Notes: generated by a model not told the origin, from the letters alone. A stretch of 64,000 bases of DNA from Paraburkholderia hospita (GCF_002902965.1 NZ_CP026108.1:868001-932000); one strand, 5' to 3'; positions 46,575 to 56,554 are shown, counted from the stretch's first letter. Numbers and translations: made by a program.

Positions 46575-47594
46575 ACGGTTCTCGGTGCCACGTTGGGGGT
46601 GAACTTCTCGTAACGGATACTGACCGGCTTCACTCCGGTATCGTTCGAAATGCTTGCGCACCGCGTCGACCATCGGCGGTGGACCACACAGATACACGTC
46701 GACTTCACCATCGTTCAGCGTTTCGGCCGGCATGTGTTGCGTGACCCAGCCCTTGCGCGGATGATTCGAGTTGGCGTCTGCGACGACCGTGCTGTATGTG
46801 AAATTCGGCAACTTTCCCGTGTAAGCCTCAATCGTTTCGACCTGCACGAGGTCGAGATCCCGGGTCACGCCGTAAATGAGGTGAACTTTCTGCTGCGAAT
46901 TTGCGCGCGCCAGCACTTCAAGCATCGACAGGAATGGCGCCAGCCCAGTACCACCAGCGAGGAACAGCAGCGGCCGCTCCACCGTGCGCAGATAAAAGCT
47001 TCCCAGCGGTCCGGTCAGCGCCACCTCGTTGCCGGGTTGTGCCGATTCGAGCCACGTGCTCATCACGCCACCCGGAATCTTCTTGATCAGGAAGCTGATC
47101 TTCGACTCGCCGGGCGCCGACGAGAACGAGTACGAGCGATGCTGGCCGCTGCCGGGAACATCGATGTTGACGTACTGGCCAGCCAGGAACATGGGGGAAC
47201 CAGCAACCACGTCCAGTTCGAGCACGACGGCGGCGTCGTTGTGCTGCTCGACTTTCGTTATCTTCGCGGCGAACTTGCTCTGCTCGGTCTTGCACGCCGT
47301 CGACGAAGCAGGCACCGCGATGACACAGTCGCTCTCGGGCACCATCTGACAGGTCAGGACGAACCCACTTCCCTTTTCGTCGTCAGTCAGCGCATCTTCA
47401 ATGTAGTCGTCGCCCAGATCATAGCTGCCGCTCTCGGCGCGGCACTTGCAGGTGCCACATACTCCGTCGGAGCAGTCCATCGGCAAATTAATCTTGGCGC
47501 GAAACGCCGCATCGAGCACCTTCTCGCCCGCCTTGCATTCGACGAAGCGCGTTACTCCGTCTTCAAAGTTCAGCGCAATGTTGTAGCTGGACAT
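46571..47594 (-). CDS. benC: Benzoate 1,2-dioxygenase reductase, frameshifted near its end
   Basis: BenC passes electrons from NADH to BenAB. The N-terminal plant-type 2Fe-2S domain has MDCSDGVCGTCKCR and LTCQM. The FAD domain has HRSYSFSS, and the NAD domain has FLAGGTGLAPFLSMLEVL and CGPPPMVDA. The expected ending GVKPVSIRYEKFTPNVAPRT plus Val then TGA is in another frame. The length, 1024 bases, is one more than a multiple of three. The extra base is near 46640 (ACC-GGA-GTG read as TACCGGAGTG on the coding strand), and it fuses BenC to BenD after ERYRSEAGQYPLREVHPQRG. It may be an assembly slip or a real fusion. Confidence 0.9.
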
Positions 47595-47632
47595 ACTGCC
47601 TCCTACTTACTGTCTCTTGCAGGTCGATCACA

Positions 47633-48121
47633 TCAGACGTGGTACACGTCGAGCACCTGGCGGATATAGTCGTTCTTCAGCACAATCTTCTTGCTCGAAA
47701 TAAGCAAGCGGTCGTCGACCTTTCGGAAGGTGACATAGATCGTGCCGAAAAACTGATCGGTAATCCTGTATCGGTGGCTAAAGGTGTTGAAGTTGTATCG
47801 AACGTCTACTTCGTTCTCACGCTCAGCCAGCACTTCCACGTTGGTCACGCTATGGCTGGTACGCGGCTCGGGCATCGAAGCCCCACTGCGCTCCGTCTTG
47901 ATGCGGAACACACGGTCTTCCAGTCCACCACGGTCCGGGTAATACATCAGCGAAATCTGGCTCTGGTGATCATCTGTGAGCTTGTCATCGTCATCCCATG
48001 CCGGCATCCAGTAGGTGACGTCCTCGGTATAGCAGGCAAGCCATTCGTCCCATTGCCGGTCATCGAGAAACCTCGCTTCGCGGTAAAGGGCTGCGCGGAT
48101 TTTTTGATAGTCGAAGCTCAT
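47633..48121 (-). CDS. benB: Benzoate 1,2-dioxygenase small (beta) subunit
   Basis: The 162-residue ring-hydroxylating dioxygenase β subunit has the cone-like NTF2 fold. Motifs include [40 protein letters not shown] and the end [13 protein letters not shown]. It has no metal and holds the α3β3 hexamer together. ATG 48121 overlaps the benA stop (ATGA), so the two are coupled. Followed by benC after 38 bases. Confidence 0.96.
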   Translation of the reverse strand: MSFDYQKIRAALYREARFLDDRQWDEWLACYTEDVTYWMPAWDDDDKLTDDHQSQISLMYYPDRGGLEDRVFRIKTERSGASMPEPRTSHSVTNVEVLAERENEVDVRYNFNTFSHRYRITDQFFGTIYVTFRKVDDRLLISSKKIVLKNDYIRQVLDVYHV

Positions 48122-49477
48122 GCCAGTGCCTCCGTTTGTTCCTTCTGAAGAGCAGCCCGCATTGCCTGCACCCAGTATTCGTGCTGGACCACGAAGAGCC
48201 CTTCGTCCTCGCTGCGCTCACCCGAGATGAGTGGTTTGAGGCCCATACTTTTTGCGTTCTCGTCAGCCCCGCGAATCCACAACGGCGCACCACGCGAAAG
48301 GTCGTTCCACATCGTCGTCGTACCGGCGTAACCAGCCTGACATGCACGGAACTCTTCAAGGTCGTCGCTAGTGCCCATACCGGATACGTTGAAGAAGTCT
48401 TCGTATTGGCGAATACGAATAGCACGGTCCGCCGCGCTTTCGCCCTTCGGCGCAAAGCAGAAGATACTAACTTCGGTCTTGTCGACGCTGATTGGCCGGA
48501 CCACGCGAATCTGTGTGCTGAACTGGTCCATCAGGAACACGTTCGGATAGAGGCACAGGTTCCGTGTCTGATTGACAATAAAATCCGCTTTCACTTCACC
48601 GACGCGTGCCTTGATTTCGTCGCGATGCTGATAGACTGGGCGTACTTCCGGGTTCATCGTCTTGGTCCACAGCAGGATGTGGCCGTGTTCAAAGCCGTAC
48701 ACGCCGGCTACCGACTTGCTCCAACTGTTCGCATCCACCGCCTTGGTGCCTTCGACCTTGCGGCGGCCCATGGTCGCAGCATAGTTCCAGTGCAGGGTGC
48801 TGACGTGGTAACCGTCGCATCCGTTCTCCATTTGCATCTTCCAGTTGCCGTCGTAGATGTACGAGGAATTGCCACGCAACACTTCCAGGCCGTTCGGAGC
48901 CTGGTCGACGATCTGGTCGATGATGACCTTCGTCTCGCCGAGATAATCCTCCAGAGCAATCGAATCGGCGTTCAGACTGCCGAACAGGAATCCACGATAG
49001 CTTTCGAAGCGAGCTACCTTTCGCAGGTCATGCGAGCCATCCGTGTTGAATTGAATCGGATACTGGGTCGTCTTCCCGTCCTTCACCTTCAGCAGTTTCC
49101 CGCTGTTGGCGAAGCTCCAGCCGTGGAACGGACAGGTGAAGGTGCCTTGATTGCCGTGCTTGCGTCGGCACAACATTGCACCTTTGTGTGCGCACGCGTT
49201 GATCACGGCGTGCAGCTCTCCCGTCTTGTCGCGCGTGACGACCACCGGCTGGCGTCCGATCCACGTCGTATAGTAATCGTTGTTATTGGGAATCTGACTT
49301 TCGTGCGCGAGGTACACCCAATTGCTCTCGAAGATGTGCTTCATCTCGAGATTATAAAGGTCGGGGTTGGTAAAGATGTCACGGCGGCACCGGAAAACAC
49401 CATTCTCCTGGTCGTCTTGTACGGCGCTCTGCAGCAGCTCATCCAGTCTGTCTCGCTTTATCGGTAATGGCTGACAT
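48118..49477 (-). CDS. benA: Benzoate 1,2-dioxygenase large (alpha) subunit, with one extra base near the 5' end
   Basis: The catalytic subunit of benzoate dioxygenase. The Rieske site is [12 protein letters not shown] plus TCPFHGWSF. The mononuclear iron site is [13 protein letters not shown] (His, His) with a later Asp. From ATG 49477 the protein should read [20 protein letters not shown] and go on; the DNA has GATAAAGCG where GATAAGCG is needed, one extra A (T at 49457-49459 on the plus strand), giving a stop after 12 codons. The total of 1360 bases is 452 codons, a stop and one base, exactly the BenA length. An in-frame ATG at 49344 would give 408 residues without the first 44. AGGA lies 8 bases before ATG 49477. 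Confidence 0.9.
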
Positions 49478-49588
49478 ATTAGTTATCCTATGTGCTTTCT
49501 GTGATTAACGCACGGCGCACACGCATTGAGTGGAATATTTCGGAATGAAGTAGGCGCCAGCGGTTAGAGACGGCCGCTGGGCGGGTGA

Positions 49589-50524
49589 CTATGCCGTGAC
49601 CGATACACGCGGGCGAGGAACAATCTGGTTGTCCTCGCCCTCGACGAGCTCAGTCAACTCAATGTTGAATACAATTTCCTTATAGGCGTCAGCTTTAAGC
49701 CCCAAACCGATGCCCCCGGTTTTCTCGACCACGTGAGGAACAAGTTCCTCGCGAGTTGCATAGGCGAAGTCGTCCCAAATCAAGGGATCGCCTTCGATAT
49801 TGATCTGAGTCGTGAGTTTTCGTTTGTTCTCCGATGTGACGAAGAAATGGACATGAGCCGGCCGGTTGCCATGACGGGCGAGCGCGTTCAGGAGCTGCTG
49901 CGTGGCGCCATGCGGCGGACAACCATAACCTACGGGCATGAGGGTACGGAATTCATATTTACCGTCAGCGTCCGTCTTGACCCCACCACGAAGATTGAAA
50001 TCGCTTTGAGCGCCGGTCGGATCAAAATGCGAATAGAAACCCTTGGAGTTTGCGTGCCAGCATTCGACGACGGCATTTACCACGGGCTTGTCGTCCGGGC
50101 CGGTGACAATGCCACGGATGACAAGCGGGCCTGCGTCTTCGTCGCTATCGATGTCAATCCTCGATACGCCTTTCAGCACCGGAGCGCCGGCGACATACAA
50201 AGGACCTTCAATGGTACGCGGCGTGCCACCGTGAATGTCGGCTTCGCGGTCCGCGGCATCCATGCGGATATCAAGATACTTTTCAAGACCCAAGCCAGCA
50301 GCGAGTAGCGCCGCTTCCCCGTCCTGTCCAAGCTTGTTGAAATACGTGACGCCAGCCCAAATCTCGTCGGGAGTCATGTCGAGGTCGTCGATCGCCTTGA
50401 ACAGGTCGCTCAGCAAGCGATGTGTAATCTGCTTGGTGCGAGCATTCCCATTATCGTTGCCGAGGTTTGCAGCGGCTTTCAAAAGCTCCTGCACTTCCTT
50501 CGAATTGAATACCTTAACGCTCAT
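49589..50524 (-). CDS. catA: Catechol 1,2-dioxygenase
   Basis: The 311-residue intradiol dioxygenase opens catechol to cis,cis-muconate. It has the N-terminal helical dimer domain (MTPDEIWAGVTYFNKLGQDG) and the β-sandwich with non-heme Fe3+ ligands. The first Tyr is in the KGFYSHFDP region, the second in PVGYGCPPHG, and the His ligands are in NRPAHVHFFV. The signature GIVTGPDDKPVVNAVVECWH is typical of CatA/ClcA. ATG 50524. It is followed by benA 112 bases downstream and probably precedes it in the same transcript; the LysR gene is divergent. No chlorocatechol-type features are evident. Confidence 0.96.
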   Translation of the reverse strand: MSVKVFNSKEVQELLKAAANLGNDNGNARTKQITHRLLSDLFKAIDDLDMTPDEIWAGVTYFNKLGQDGEAALLAAGLGLEKYLDIRMDAADREADIHGGTPRTIEGPLYVAGAPVLKGVSRIDIDSDEDAGPLVIRGIVTGPDDKPVVNAVVECWHANSKGFYSHFDPTGAQSDFNLRGGVKTDADGKYEFRTLMPVGYGCPPHGATQQLLNALARHGNRPAHVHFFVTSENKRKLTTQINIEGDPLIWDDFAYATREELVPHVVEKTGGIGLGLKADAYKEIVFNIELTELVEGEDNQIVPRPRVSVTA

Positions 50525-50698
50525 CTCTGCTCCTCAATCTCTCTGGCTTCTTTCGGGTTAACCCTTGTTTCTACCCCCGTCCGAATGCTCGTAAGGTATG
50601 AGTGCGTGTTGAAACAAAGCGCGAAGGCACGATAATTGACGTAAGAACACCCAGTCCAACACTGAATTAGTATTAGTCCATATCCAAGAGGTATTGAA

Positions 50699-51628
50699 AT
50701 GGAGCTGCGACACATGCGCTACTTCGTAGCAGTTGCGGAAGAGCGCAATTTCACGCGCGCAGCCGAGCGACTGTGCATCGCGCAACCGCCACTGAGCCGG
50801 CAGATTCAGCAGCTTGAAGAAACGCTGGGAGTGCAGCTATTTGAGCGCAACTCTCGCCCGTTGAAGCTGACAAACTCAGGCAGGTTTTTCTATTCCCATG
50901 CGGTGCAATTACTAGCTCAGACGGCAGAGCTCGAATCAATGACGAGACGCGTTGGCAACATTGAGCGCAGTCTCTCACTCGGATTTGTAGGCTCGACCTT
51001 ATATGGAATGCTCCCGAAGATCATCCGGCGTTTTCGCGACGAGAATACTACCGTCGAGCTAAGCCTCCATGAGATGACGACGATGGACCAGATTAGCGCG
51101 CTAAAGGACGGTCGCATCGACATCGGATTTGGTCGTATCCGGCACGAAGACGCAAACATCCGAGGGGTTGTGCTGCGCGAAGAAAGAATGATTGTTGCTC
51201 TTCCAGTCGGCCACCCCCTATCAGTCGGAAAGCCGGTACTCGCACTTCGAGACCTGATCAATGAGACGTTGATTATCTTTCCGAACGCGCCGCGCCCAAG
51301 TTACGCTGACCAGGTACTTTCGGCTTTTCAGGAACGCACCCTCAAGCCTGCCAGAATCTACGAAGTTCGCGAACTACAGATCGCACTAGGGCTAGTCGCA
51401 GCCGGCGAAGGAATATCTGTCGTTCCCAGCAGCGTGCATGGCCTCAAGCGTGACGATGTGGTCTACCGGGAACTGGATGACCCGACTCTTGTGTCACCAA
51501 TCATTATGAGCATGCGCATGCTTGACGAGTCGACTGACATTCACGAAATGCTCGAGCTTATCTACCGGTTATATGAGGAGGAACGGATACCCTATATTTT
51601 CGGAGAATTATTGTGCTATCCCTCGTAA
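50699..51628 (+). CDS. LysR-type regulator, BenM/CatM/CatR type
   Basis: The 309-residue LTTR begins MELRHMRYFVAVAEERNFTR and has the winged HTH AAERLCIAQPPLSRQIQQLE. Its effector domain, from about residue 90, is like those of BenM/CatM, which bind muconate or benzoate (LGFVGSTLYGMLPKIIRRFR). It is divergent from catA, with 174 bases between, where the operator should lie, and overlaps catC by 16 bases at the 3' end. Activation by cis,cis-muconate is expected from the family. Confidence 0.93.
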   Translation: MELRHMRYFVAVAEERNFTRAAERLCIAQPPLSRQIQQLEETLGVQLFERNSRPLKLTNSGRFFYSHAVQLLAQTAELESMTRRVGNIERSLSLGFVGSTLYGMLPKIIRRFRDENTTVELSLHEMTTMDQISALKDGRIDIGFGRIRHEDANIRGVVLREERMIVALPVGHPLSVGKPVLALRDLINETLIIFPNAPRPSYADQVLSAFQERTLKPARIYEVRELQIALGLVAAGEGISVVPSSVHGLKRDDVVYRELDDPTLVSPIIMSMRMLDESTDIHEMLELIYRLYEEERIPYIFGELLCYPS

Positions 51629-51891
51629 GAATGGACGTGCGCCTGCCGCACGATATGCCCGTCACACTGGCTGATCAAATCAAGGCTCGCGAGAAGGAAT
51701 ATTCGCAGGAGCTACAGCGGCAAGGGAAGTGGCAGCAATTGCATCGCATCGTCGGCGAGTATGCGAACTACAGCATCTTCGACGTCGACTCGCACGACGA
51801 ACTGCATACCATCCTTTCCGGTCTGCCGTTGTTTCCCTACATGGCGATGCAGGTGACCGCGCTGGCACGTCATCCGTCCTCCATTCGCTGA
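51613..51891 (+). CDS. catC: Muconolactone delta-isomerase
   Basis: The 92-residue decameric enzyme converts muconolactone to 3-oxoadipate enol-lactone. The start GTG 51613 (MLSLVRMDVRLPHDMP) aligns with the family start MLFHVKMDVxLP, so it overlaps the LysR gene. Conserved are QGKWQQLHRIVGEYANYSIF and LPLFPYMAMQVTALARHPSS. It follows the LysR gene directly. catB, which makes the substrate muconolactone, is normally in this place and is missing. Confidence 0.95.
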   Translation: MLSLVRMDVRLPHDMPVTLADQIKAREKEYSQELQRQGKWQQLHRIVGEYANYSIFDVDSHDELHTILSGLPLFPYMAMQVTALARHPSSIR

Positions 51892-51908
51892 TGCTACGAA
51901 CGGGATCC

Positions 51909-53111
51909 ATGAGAGACACGATTAGTACTGCGGTGCCCACCGCCACGAAAGAGAGATGGTCGATATCGGCAGTTACCGCGGGACTGCTTGCCGTCATCAT
52001 TTCCTACGCCGGCCCGCTTGCAATATTCTTTCAGGCGGCGCGAGCGGCACATGTCGGCAACGACGTCGTCGCATCGTGGGTCTGGTCGATTTCGATTGGT
52101 GCCGCAGTCTCTGGAATCGCACTAAGCTGGTGGCTGAAGCAGCCAATCATCACGGCGTGGTCCGCCCCCGGGACCGCGCTGCTTGTTGCGCTGTTTCCGG
52201 ACATACCCGTGAGCGACGCAATAGGCGCCTATATTGTCGCTGGTGCCTGCATTTTTGCGCTTGGCATGTCTGGATTCTTTGACGGGATAGTGAAGCGCAT
52301 TCCGCAAGGGATTGCCTGTGGAATGATGGCGGGCATTCTCTTTCAGTTCGGCACCAACGTATTCAAATCGATCGCCGTCAATCCCTGGCTCGCTCTCGGG
52401 ATGCTAGCGAGCTACCTGGTCTTCCGGCGATGGGCCGCGCGCTACTGCCTGATTCTGGTACTAGCTGTCGGCTGCGTTCTCGCTATGGCAATGGGCTTGA
52501 CGCATCTCGAATCTGTCAGTTTTCACCTGACGCACCCAGTGTTCACCATGCCAACCTGGACCTGGCAGTCAACTGTCAGTCTGGCGGTCCCGCTGGTAAT
52601 CGTGAGCTTGACCGGTCAATTCCTGCCTGGGTTCGCAATCCTGCGAGTATCGGGATATCAGACGCCGAGTCGCCCGGTGCTCGTCGGGACCAGCATGGCG
52701 TCGATTCTGGTCGCGTTCACCGGAGGCATAACGATTGTCATCGCAGCGATCACCGCGGCCTTGTGCACCGGACCGGAAGCGCATCGTGACCCGGAGCGCC
52801 GCTATGTCGCAGGTATCGCAAATGGACTCTTCTACCTCATTGGGGGCACATTCGCCGGGACGGTCGTCATGCTCTTTGCTGCCCTCCCTAATGCTTTCGT
52901 TGCCGTGCTCGCGGGACTTGCTTTGCTCGGTGCAATTGCGACGAACGTAGTCGGACTGGTGCAAGATGCAGCCCATCGCGAAGCGTCGTTCATCACGTTC
53001 ATCGCAACAGCTTCCAACATGAGCTTTCTCGGCCTCGGTGCGGCGTTTTGGGGCATCGTTCTGGGCACGGCGGCTCATTTGATTTTGAAAAAGACAAGCC
53101 ATCGCCGCTAG
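51909..53111 (+). CDS. benE: Benzoate/H+ symporter
   Basis: The 400-residue BenE-family inner-membrane transporter has about 12 helices. It begins MRDTISTAVPTATKERWSIS; ATG 51909 is used, and the open frame from 51729 is upstream junk that overlaps catC. Family marks are QPIITAWSAPGTALLVALFP, IPQGIACGMMAGILFQFG and LTGQFLPGFAILRVSGYQTP. It imports benzoate with protons and supplies BenABCD. It follows catC by 17 bases and is probably in the same operon. Confidence 0.94.
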   Translation: MRDTISTAVPTATKERWSISAVTAGLLAVIISYAGPLAIFFQAARAAHVGNDVVASWVWSISIGAAVSGIALSWWLKQPIITAWSAPGTALLVALFPDIPVSDAIGAYIVAGACIFALGMSGFFDGIVKRIPQGIACGMMAGILFQFGTNVFKSIAVNPWLALGMLASYLVFRRWAARYCLILVLAVGCVLAMAMGLTHLESVSFHLTHPVFTMPTWTWQSTVSLAVPLVIVSLTGQFLPGFAILRVSGYQTPSRPVLVGTSMASILVAFTGGITIVIAAITAALCTGPEAHRDPERRYVAGIANGLFYLIGGTFAGTVVMLFAALPNAFVAVLAGLALLGAIATNVVGLVQDAAHREASFITFIATASNMSFLGLGAAFWGIVLGTAAHLILKKTSHRR

Positions 53112-53539
53112 CCGAAGGCAGCGAAGGAAATCGGACGCAAACTCTTATCGACTGGCGGGACGGTGGCTGGTCCGAAGCGTGTCCGCGGAACCGCCAGCAC
53201 TGTCCGGAGCTCGCGGTTTTTCGCTCCCGTTACGCAGTAACCACGCTTATGAGCGAGCACGAACCTCTCTCTCGATTGCTAGATAATTGTTCCGTTGGTG
53301 TGAGTGCTCTCTTTCGATAGGCGTACGGGTTTGATGTTCGCCCGGACCTGCTCTGTTCACTGGGCCAGCCAACGGTAGGTACCGTTGAGTCGCCGCGCGA
53401 ATTTGGCGAGCGTATTTGCGGCCTTGCCACACGCCTGATCGCCCGTCTGGCGAATGCCAGGAGGGCTGACCACCGGGGCTTCGACGTTCAGGCCTTTGCG
53501 TAAGCACGCGCGAATTATCTGTAGGAAAGGAGCTGTGCC
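53112..53539. other. Gap with a palindrome copy
   Basis: No supported gene. It contains the short palindrome copy at 53229-53241. A minus-strand open frame (53357-53593) has no recognised domain. Confidence 0.45.
53229..53241. repeat. Palindrome copy GTTACGCAGTAAC
   Basis: Five-base arms around GCA; the outer base pairs are lost (C and C). The core is identical to that of the copies at 26751 and 36937. It lies 118 bases after benE. Confidence 0.6.
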
Positions 53540-54076
53540 ATGCTTGTCCCGCGTCGAACGGCACCCTCGCTTGTCGTTGATACCGTGAATCACGGTTCGT
53601 TCGATCTAGCCTCTCAGAAGCCTAGACGAATGACGTTGATTTATTTTTATCGAGGTTTCCACTGCAGGATTTGCGCAGCATATCTGCAGGAGTTGGAGCG
53701 CCTCACGCCGGCATTTGCTGAACGAGGCGTCACGACGATTGCCATCAGTTCTGATAGCAAGGCTCGCGCGAGAGGAATGCAGAAAAAGATTGCGGCTAAT
53801 CATTTGCGCATCGGTTACGGACTTCCGCTGACCGAAGCCAGGAAATGGGGGCTCTTTATCTCGACGTCTCGCGGCGAGTCATCCATTGGAATCGAAGAGC
53901 TCGAGGTCTTCTTCGAGTCTGGCCTGTTTCTGGTGCGTGCCGACCGGACGATCTTTTATCTTTCCGTGCAGTCGATACCTTTCGTACGCCCTAATTTTGA
54001 GGAACTGCTGCACGCTCTCGATTTCGCGATCGAGCATGATTATCCGGCGCGAGGCGAGTACGTCGGCGTCTTGTGA
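53540..54076 (+). CDS. Peroxiredoxin-like (AhpC/TSA/redoxin family) protein
   Basis: The 178-residue thioredoxin-fold protein has the active-site motif FYRGFHCRICAAYLQELERL (Cys-x-x-Cys in CRIC, an AhpC/TSA-like resolving arrangement), AERGVTTIAISSDSKARA and the later FLVRADRTIFYLSVQSIPFV. Probably reduces peroxides. A strong AGGAAAGGAGC lies before ATG 53540. The partner reductase is not seen. Confidence 0.88.
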   Translation: MLVPRRTAPSLVVDTVNHGSFDLASQKPRRMTLIYFYRGFHCRICAAYLQELERLTPAFAERGVTTIAISSDSKARARGMQKKIAANHLRIGYGLPLTEARKWGLFISTSRGESSIGIEELEVFFESGLFLVRADRTIFYLSVQSIPFVRPNFEELLHALDFAIEHDYPARGEYVGVL

Positions 54077-54275
54077 TCTCTGGAACGGGTTGTTAATGCC
54101 TTCGGACTTCTTTGAGACGAGCGTCTGACGCTAAAGCGAGTTCGATTTCCGCTTCACGGAAGAAAAACCGATGTGATCGCCGTTTTTTGCGATCGCGTCA
54201 CCAGCAGGCAACACTGATGCATCTCGCTGCAGGCCAACCTCGTGCATACGCCCCGCCACTGTCCCTCGTTCGAAG

Positions 54276-54323
54276 AACGGTACCCGCGGACCAACCTGCG
54301 GCGGTCAGTCCGCGGGTACCGTT
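54276..54323 (-). terminator. Perfect 16-bp inverted repeat just after cusF
   Basis: AACGGTACCCGCGGAC (54276-54291) and GTCCGCGGGTACCGTT (54308-54323) are exact complements with a 16-base loop. It lies 12 bases beyond the cusF stop on the minus strand. There is no good U run, so it may end or stabilise the cus transcript rather than act as a classic terminator. Confidence 0.6.
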
Positions 54324-54334
54324 TCAGCGCCGCA

Positions 54335-54685
54335 TCACAATTGCCTTTCCATCGCCACAACAGTCAATGTTCCGTTGACATTCTCGACGCGCACTTTGAC
54401 CTTATCGGCTTCGTGAACCCGTTTGACCATATCAGCGTCCTTCACCTTGAACGCCATGGTCATCGGCGGCATCCCGACGTTTTCGAGCGCCCCGTGTTTC
54501 AGCGTGACCATACCCGCAGCGGCATCGACGTTCTTCACCTCGGCATCAGTCATCGCTGCGCCGGACGGTGCTTTCATTGCGGAAGGCTTTCCTGACATAC
54601 TCATTCCAGCCATACCATCATCTGCGAATGCGGGTGCGGCGACCACGGCCGCGAAAGCCGTATACGCGACGATCATCTTCTTCAT
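54335..54685 (-). CDS. cusF: CusF-like periplasmic copper-binding protein
   Basis: The 116-residue protein has a signal peptide (MKKMIVAYTAFAAVVAAPAF), a Met-rich linker (DDGMAGMSMSGKPSAMKAP) and the CusF β-barrel. The metal site GMPPMTMAF, with a His in VTLKHGALENVGM upstream, is the usual CusF arrangement. It carries Cu(I)/Ag(I) to the CusBA efflux pump. ATG 54685 overlaps the truncated cusA stop (TAATG). Without a full cusA the protein may only buffer copper. Confidence 0.9.
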   Translation of the reverse strand: MKKMIVAYTAFAAVVAAPAFADDGMAGMSMSGKPSAMKAPSGAAMTDAEVKNVDAAAGMVTLKHGALENVGMPPMTMAFKVKDADMVKRVHEADKVKVRVENVNGTLTVVAMERQL

Positions 54686-55857
54686 TAAAGTTCTCCTGTT
54701 TCAGTTGATGGCACTTTTGCGCCGGACGGTACTACATGAGAAAACCCGGTGTCCTGGCTTCGTGCAACGCGACGGCGCTGCAACAGGAACCAGGCTGCGG
54801 GAATGACAAACATCGAAAGGATGGGCGCGGTCACCATCCCGCCAACCATAGGTGCGGCGATGCGCTGCATTACTTCGGAGCCTGCTCCATGGCCGACCAT
54901 GATGGGAACAAGACCAGCGAGCACGACCGCAACCGTCATGGCTTTCGGCCGTACCCGCAGCACAGCGCCTTCACGGATCGCGTCGAGCAGTGTGGCCTCA
55001 TCAAGAAACTCACCGACTTCAAGTCGCCGGTTCAGAGCGCCCTTCAGATAAAGCAGCATGACGACGCCGAACTCAGCCGCTACACCCGCGAGCGCGATAA
55101 ATCCCACGGAAGTCGCGACCGACACCGCATGACCCAGTATCCAGATGAACCAGAACCCGCCGACCAGCGCGAATGGCACCGTCGACATCAGAAGGAGCGC
55201 GTCGGCAGACGAGTTGAACGTGAGGAACAGCAACACGAATATGACCACGAGCGTCACCGGAACGACGGTTCGCAACTTCGCCTCCGCGCGCTCGAGGTAC
55301 TCAAACTGGCCTGACCAGGTAATCGAGTATCCCGGCGGAAGCGTGACCTTTTTCGCCACGGTCTGCTGCATCGCTTTCACCGCCGACTGCAGGTCCACGT
55401 TCTGGATATCGACGTACACATACCCTGAGAGCCGAGCGTTTTCGCTGCGAATCGACGGCGGACCGTCGGCAATCCGGATATCAGCGACATCGCCGAGCTG
55501 AATCTGTGCGCCCCGGTCAGTGACCACCGGCAACTGACGAAGCTTCTCGAGCGAATCGCGTACCTCGCGCGGATATCGAATGTTGATGGGAAAGCGCTCG
55601 CGTCCCGCAATCAATTCGCCGACGTTTTCGCCCCCGACTGCCGACGACACGACCGACTGGATATCACTGACAGAAAGCCCATAGCGTGCGGCGGCGTGAC
55701 GGTTGATGTCGACGTCGATGTACCTGCCGCCATTCAGTCGCTCGGCAAGAGCTGACGTGACGCCTTGCACGTTCCCGACTGTGGCCTCGACCTGTGCCGC
55801 AACCCTGTCGATTTGATTGAGGTCCGGTCCACATTGAATTCCGATGAGAGCCCTGGC
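54685..55857 (-). pseudogene. cusA: 5'-truncated heavy-metal RND pump gene
   Basis: The remaining frame encodes the C-terminal third of a CusA/CzcA pump. It runs from about 55857, where the frame meets a stop (GPDLNQIDRVAAQVEATVG follows), through SALAERLNGGRYIDVDINRH and the helices VTLVVIFVLLFLTFNSSADA and LAGVAAEFGVVMLLYLKGAL to the end STETGEL. About 390 of the usual 1040 residues remain. The N-terminal two thirds, including the proton-relay helix, are missing, and the DNA upstream is unrelated and AT-rich. A GTG at 55770 could start a short product. Confidence 0.9.
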
Positions 55858-56554
55858 TCACAACAGAACGCTGCATCGGGTGACTTTTCATCCCTAACGC
55901 GACGGCGACACGCATATACAGATCGCGCCGCCGTCGCGTTGTCGGTGACACCTGTATAGCGTTTATTGAACGCAAACACGGCATAGATCGACGGTCCGAA
56001 GATAAACATTTCTATTAAGCCACGGCACGAAAACGTATTCATCGTAAGCGTTGGAGCCAATAAAAATCCAACGGTGCAAAGAGCAAGACATGGTAATACC
56101 CTCGATATGAAAGCACATCGTCATCGATTAAACAAACACGAATAAGGTCTACAAGGTACAGCTAGGAACCCCTCCCTCCCAAGAACGAATATCTAAGCTT
56201 TATCTACGCTTTAATGATAGACAGAGGCCCGCGGAAATCCATTATCTATAAGAGTTTCCACATACCACATAAGAATCTGATCAACATACCTAGGTATCGA
56301 ATTGAGCCGGGAACAGTTACTCCGTATTCGGATTCAACGAGACAACATGTAGCGCAAGAAAAAGCGCGATAAGAACCCGCCACACTGCAGCGTCGGATCT
56401 CACCCAGCGCTATCGCTGCGAAGACGCGCGCACGCGGTAAGCTGCATTCCGTTTCGCTCTAAAACGGCCCTACCCGTGCCGGGCGATGAATTGTTAATGA
56501 CTGGATTCCCGCTGTGTACGACCGAATACTTCTCTTGATTTTGAGCGACCTCTC
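55858..56554. other. AT-rich gap
   Basis: About 700 bases, visibly richer in A and T than the rest, with no gene. It separates the truncated cusA from the FixJ fragment and probably includes one or more deletion junctions. Confidence 0.55.

Noticed and set aside
46650..47669. 339-codon plus-strand open frame
   Set aside because: Antisense to benC, no domain.
48136..49467. 443-codon plus-strand open frame
   Set aside because: It is exactly antisense to benA, has no domain and shows the His/Val/Leu-rich composition of a shadow frame.
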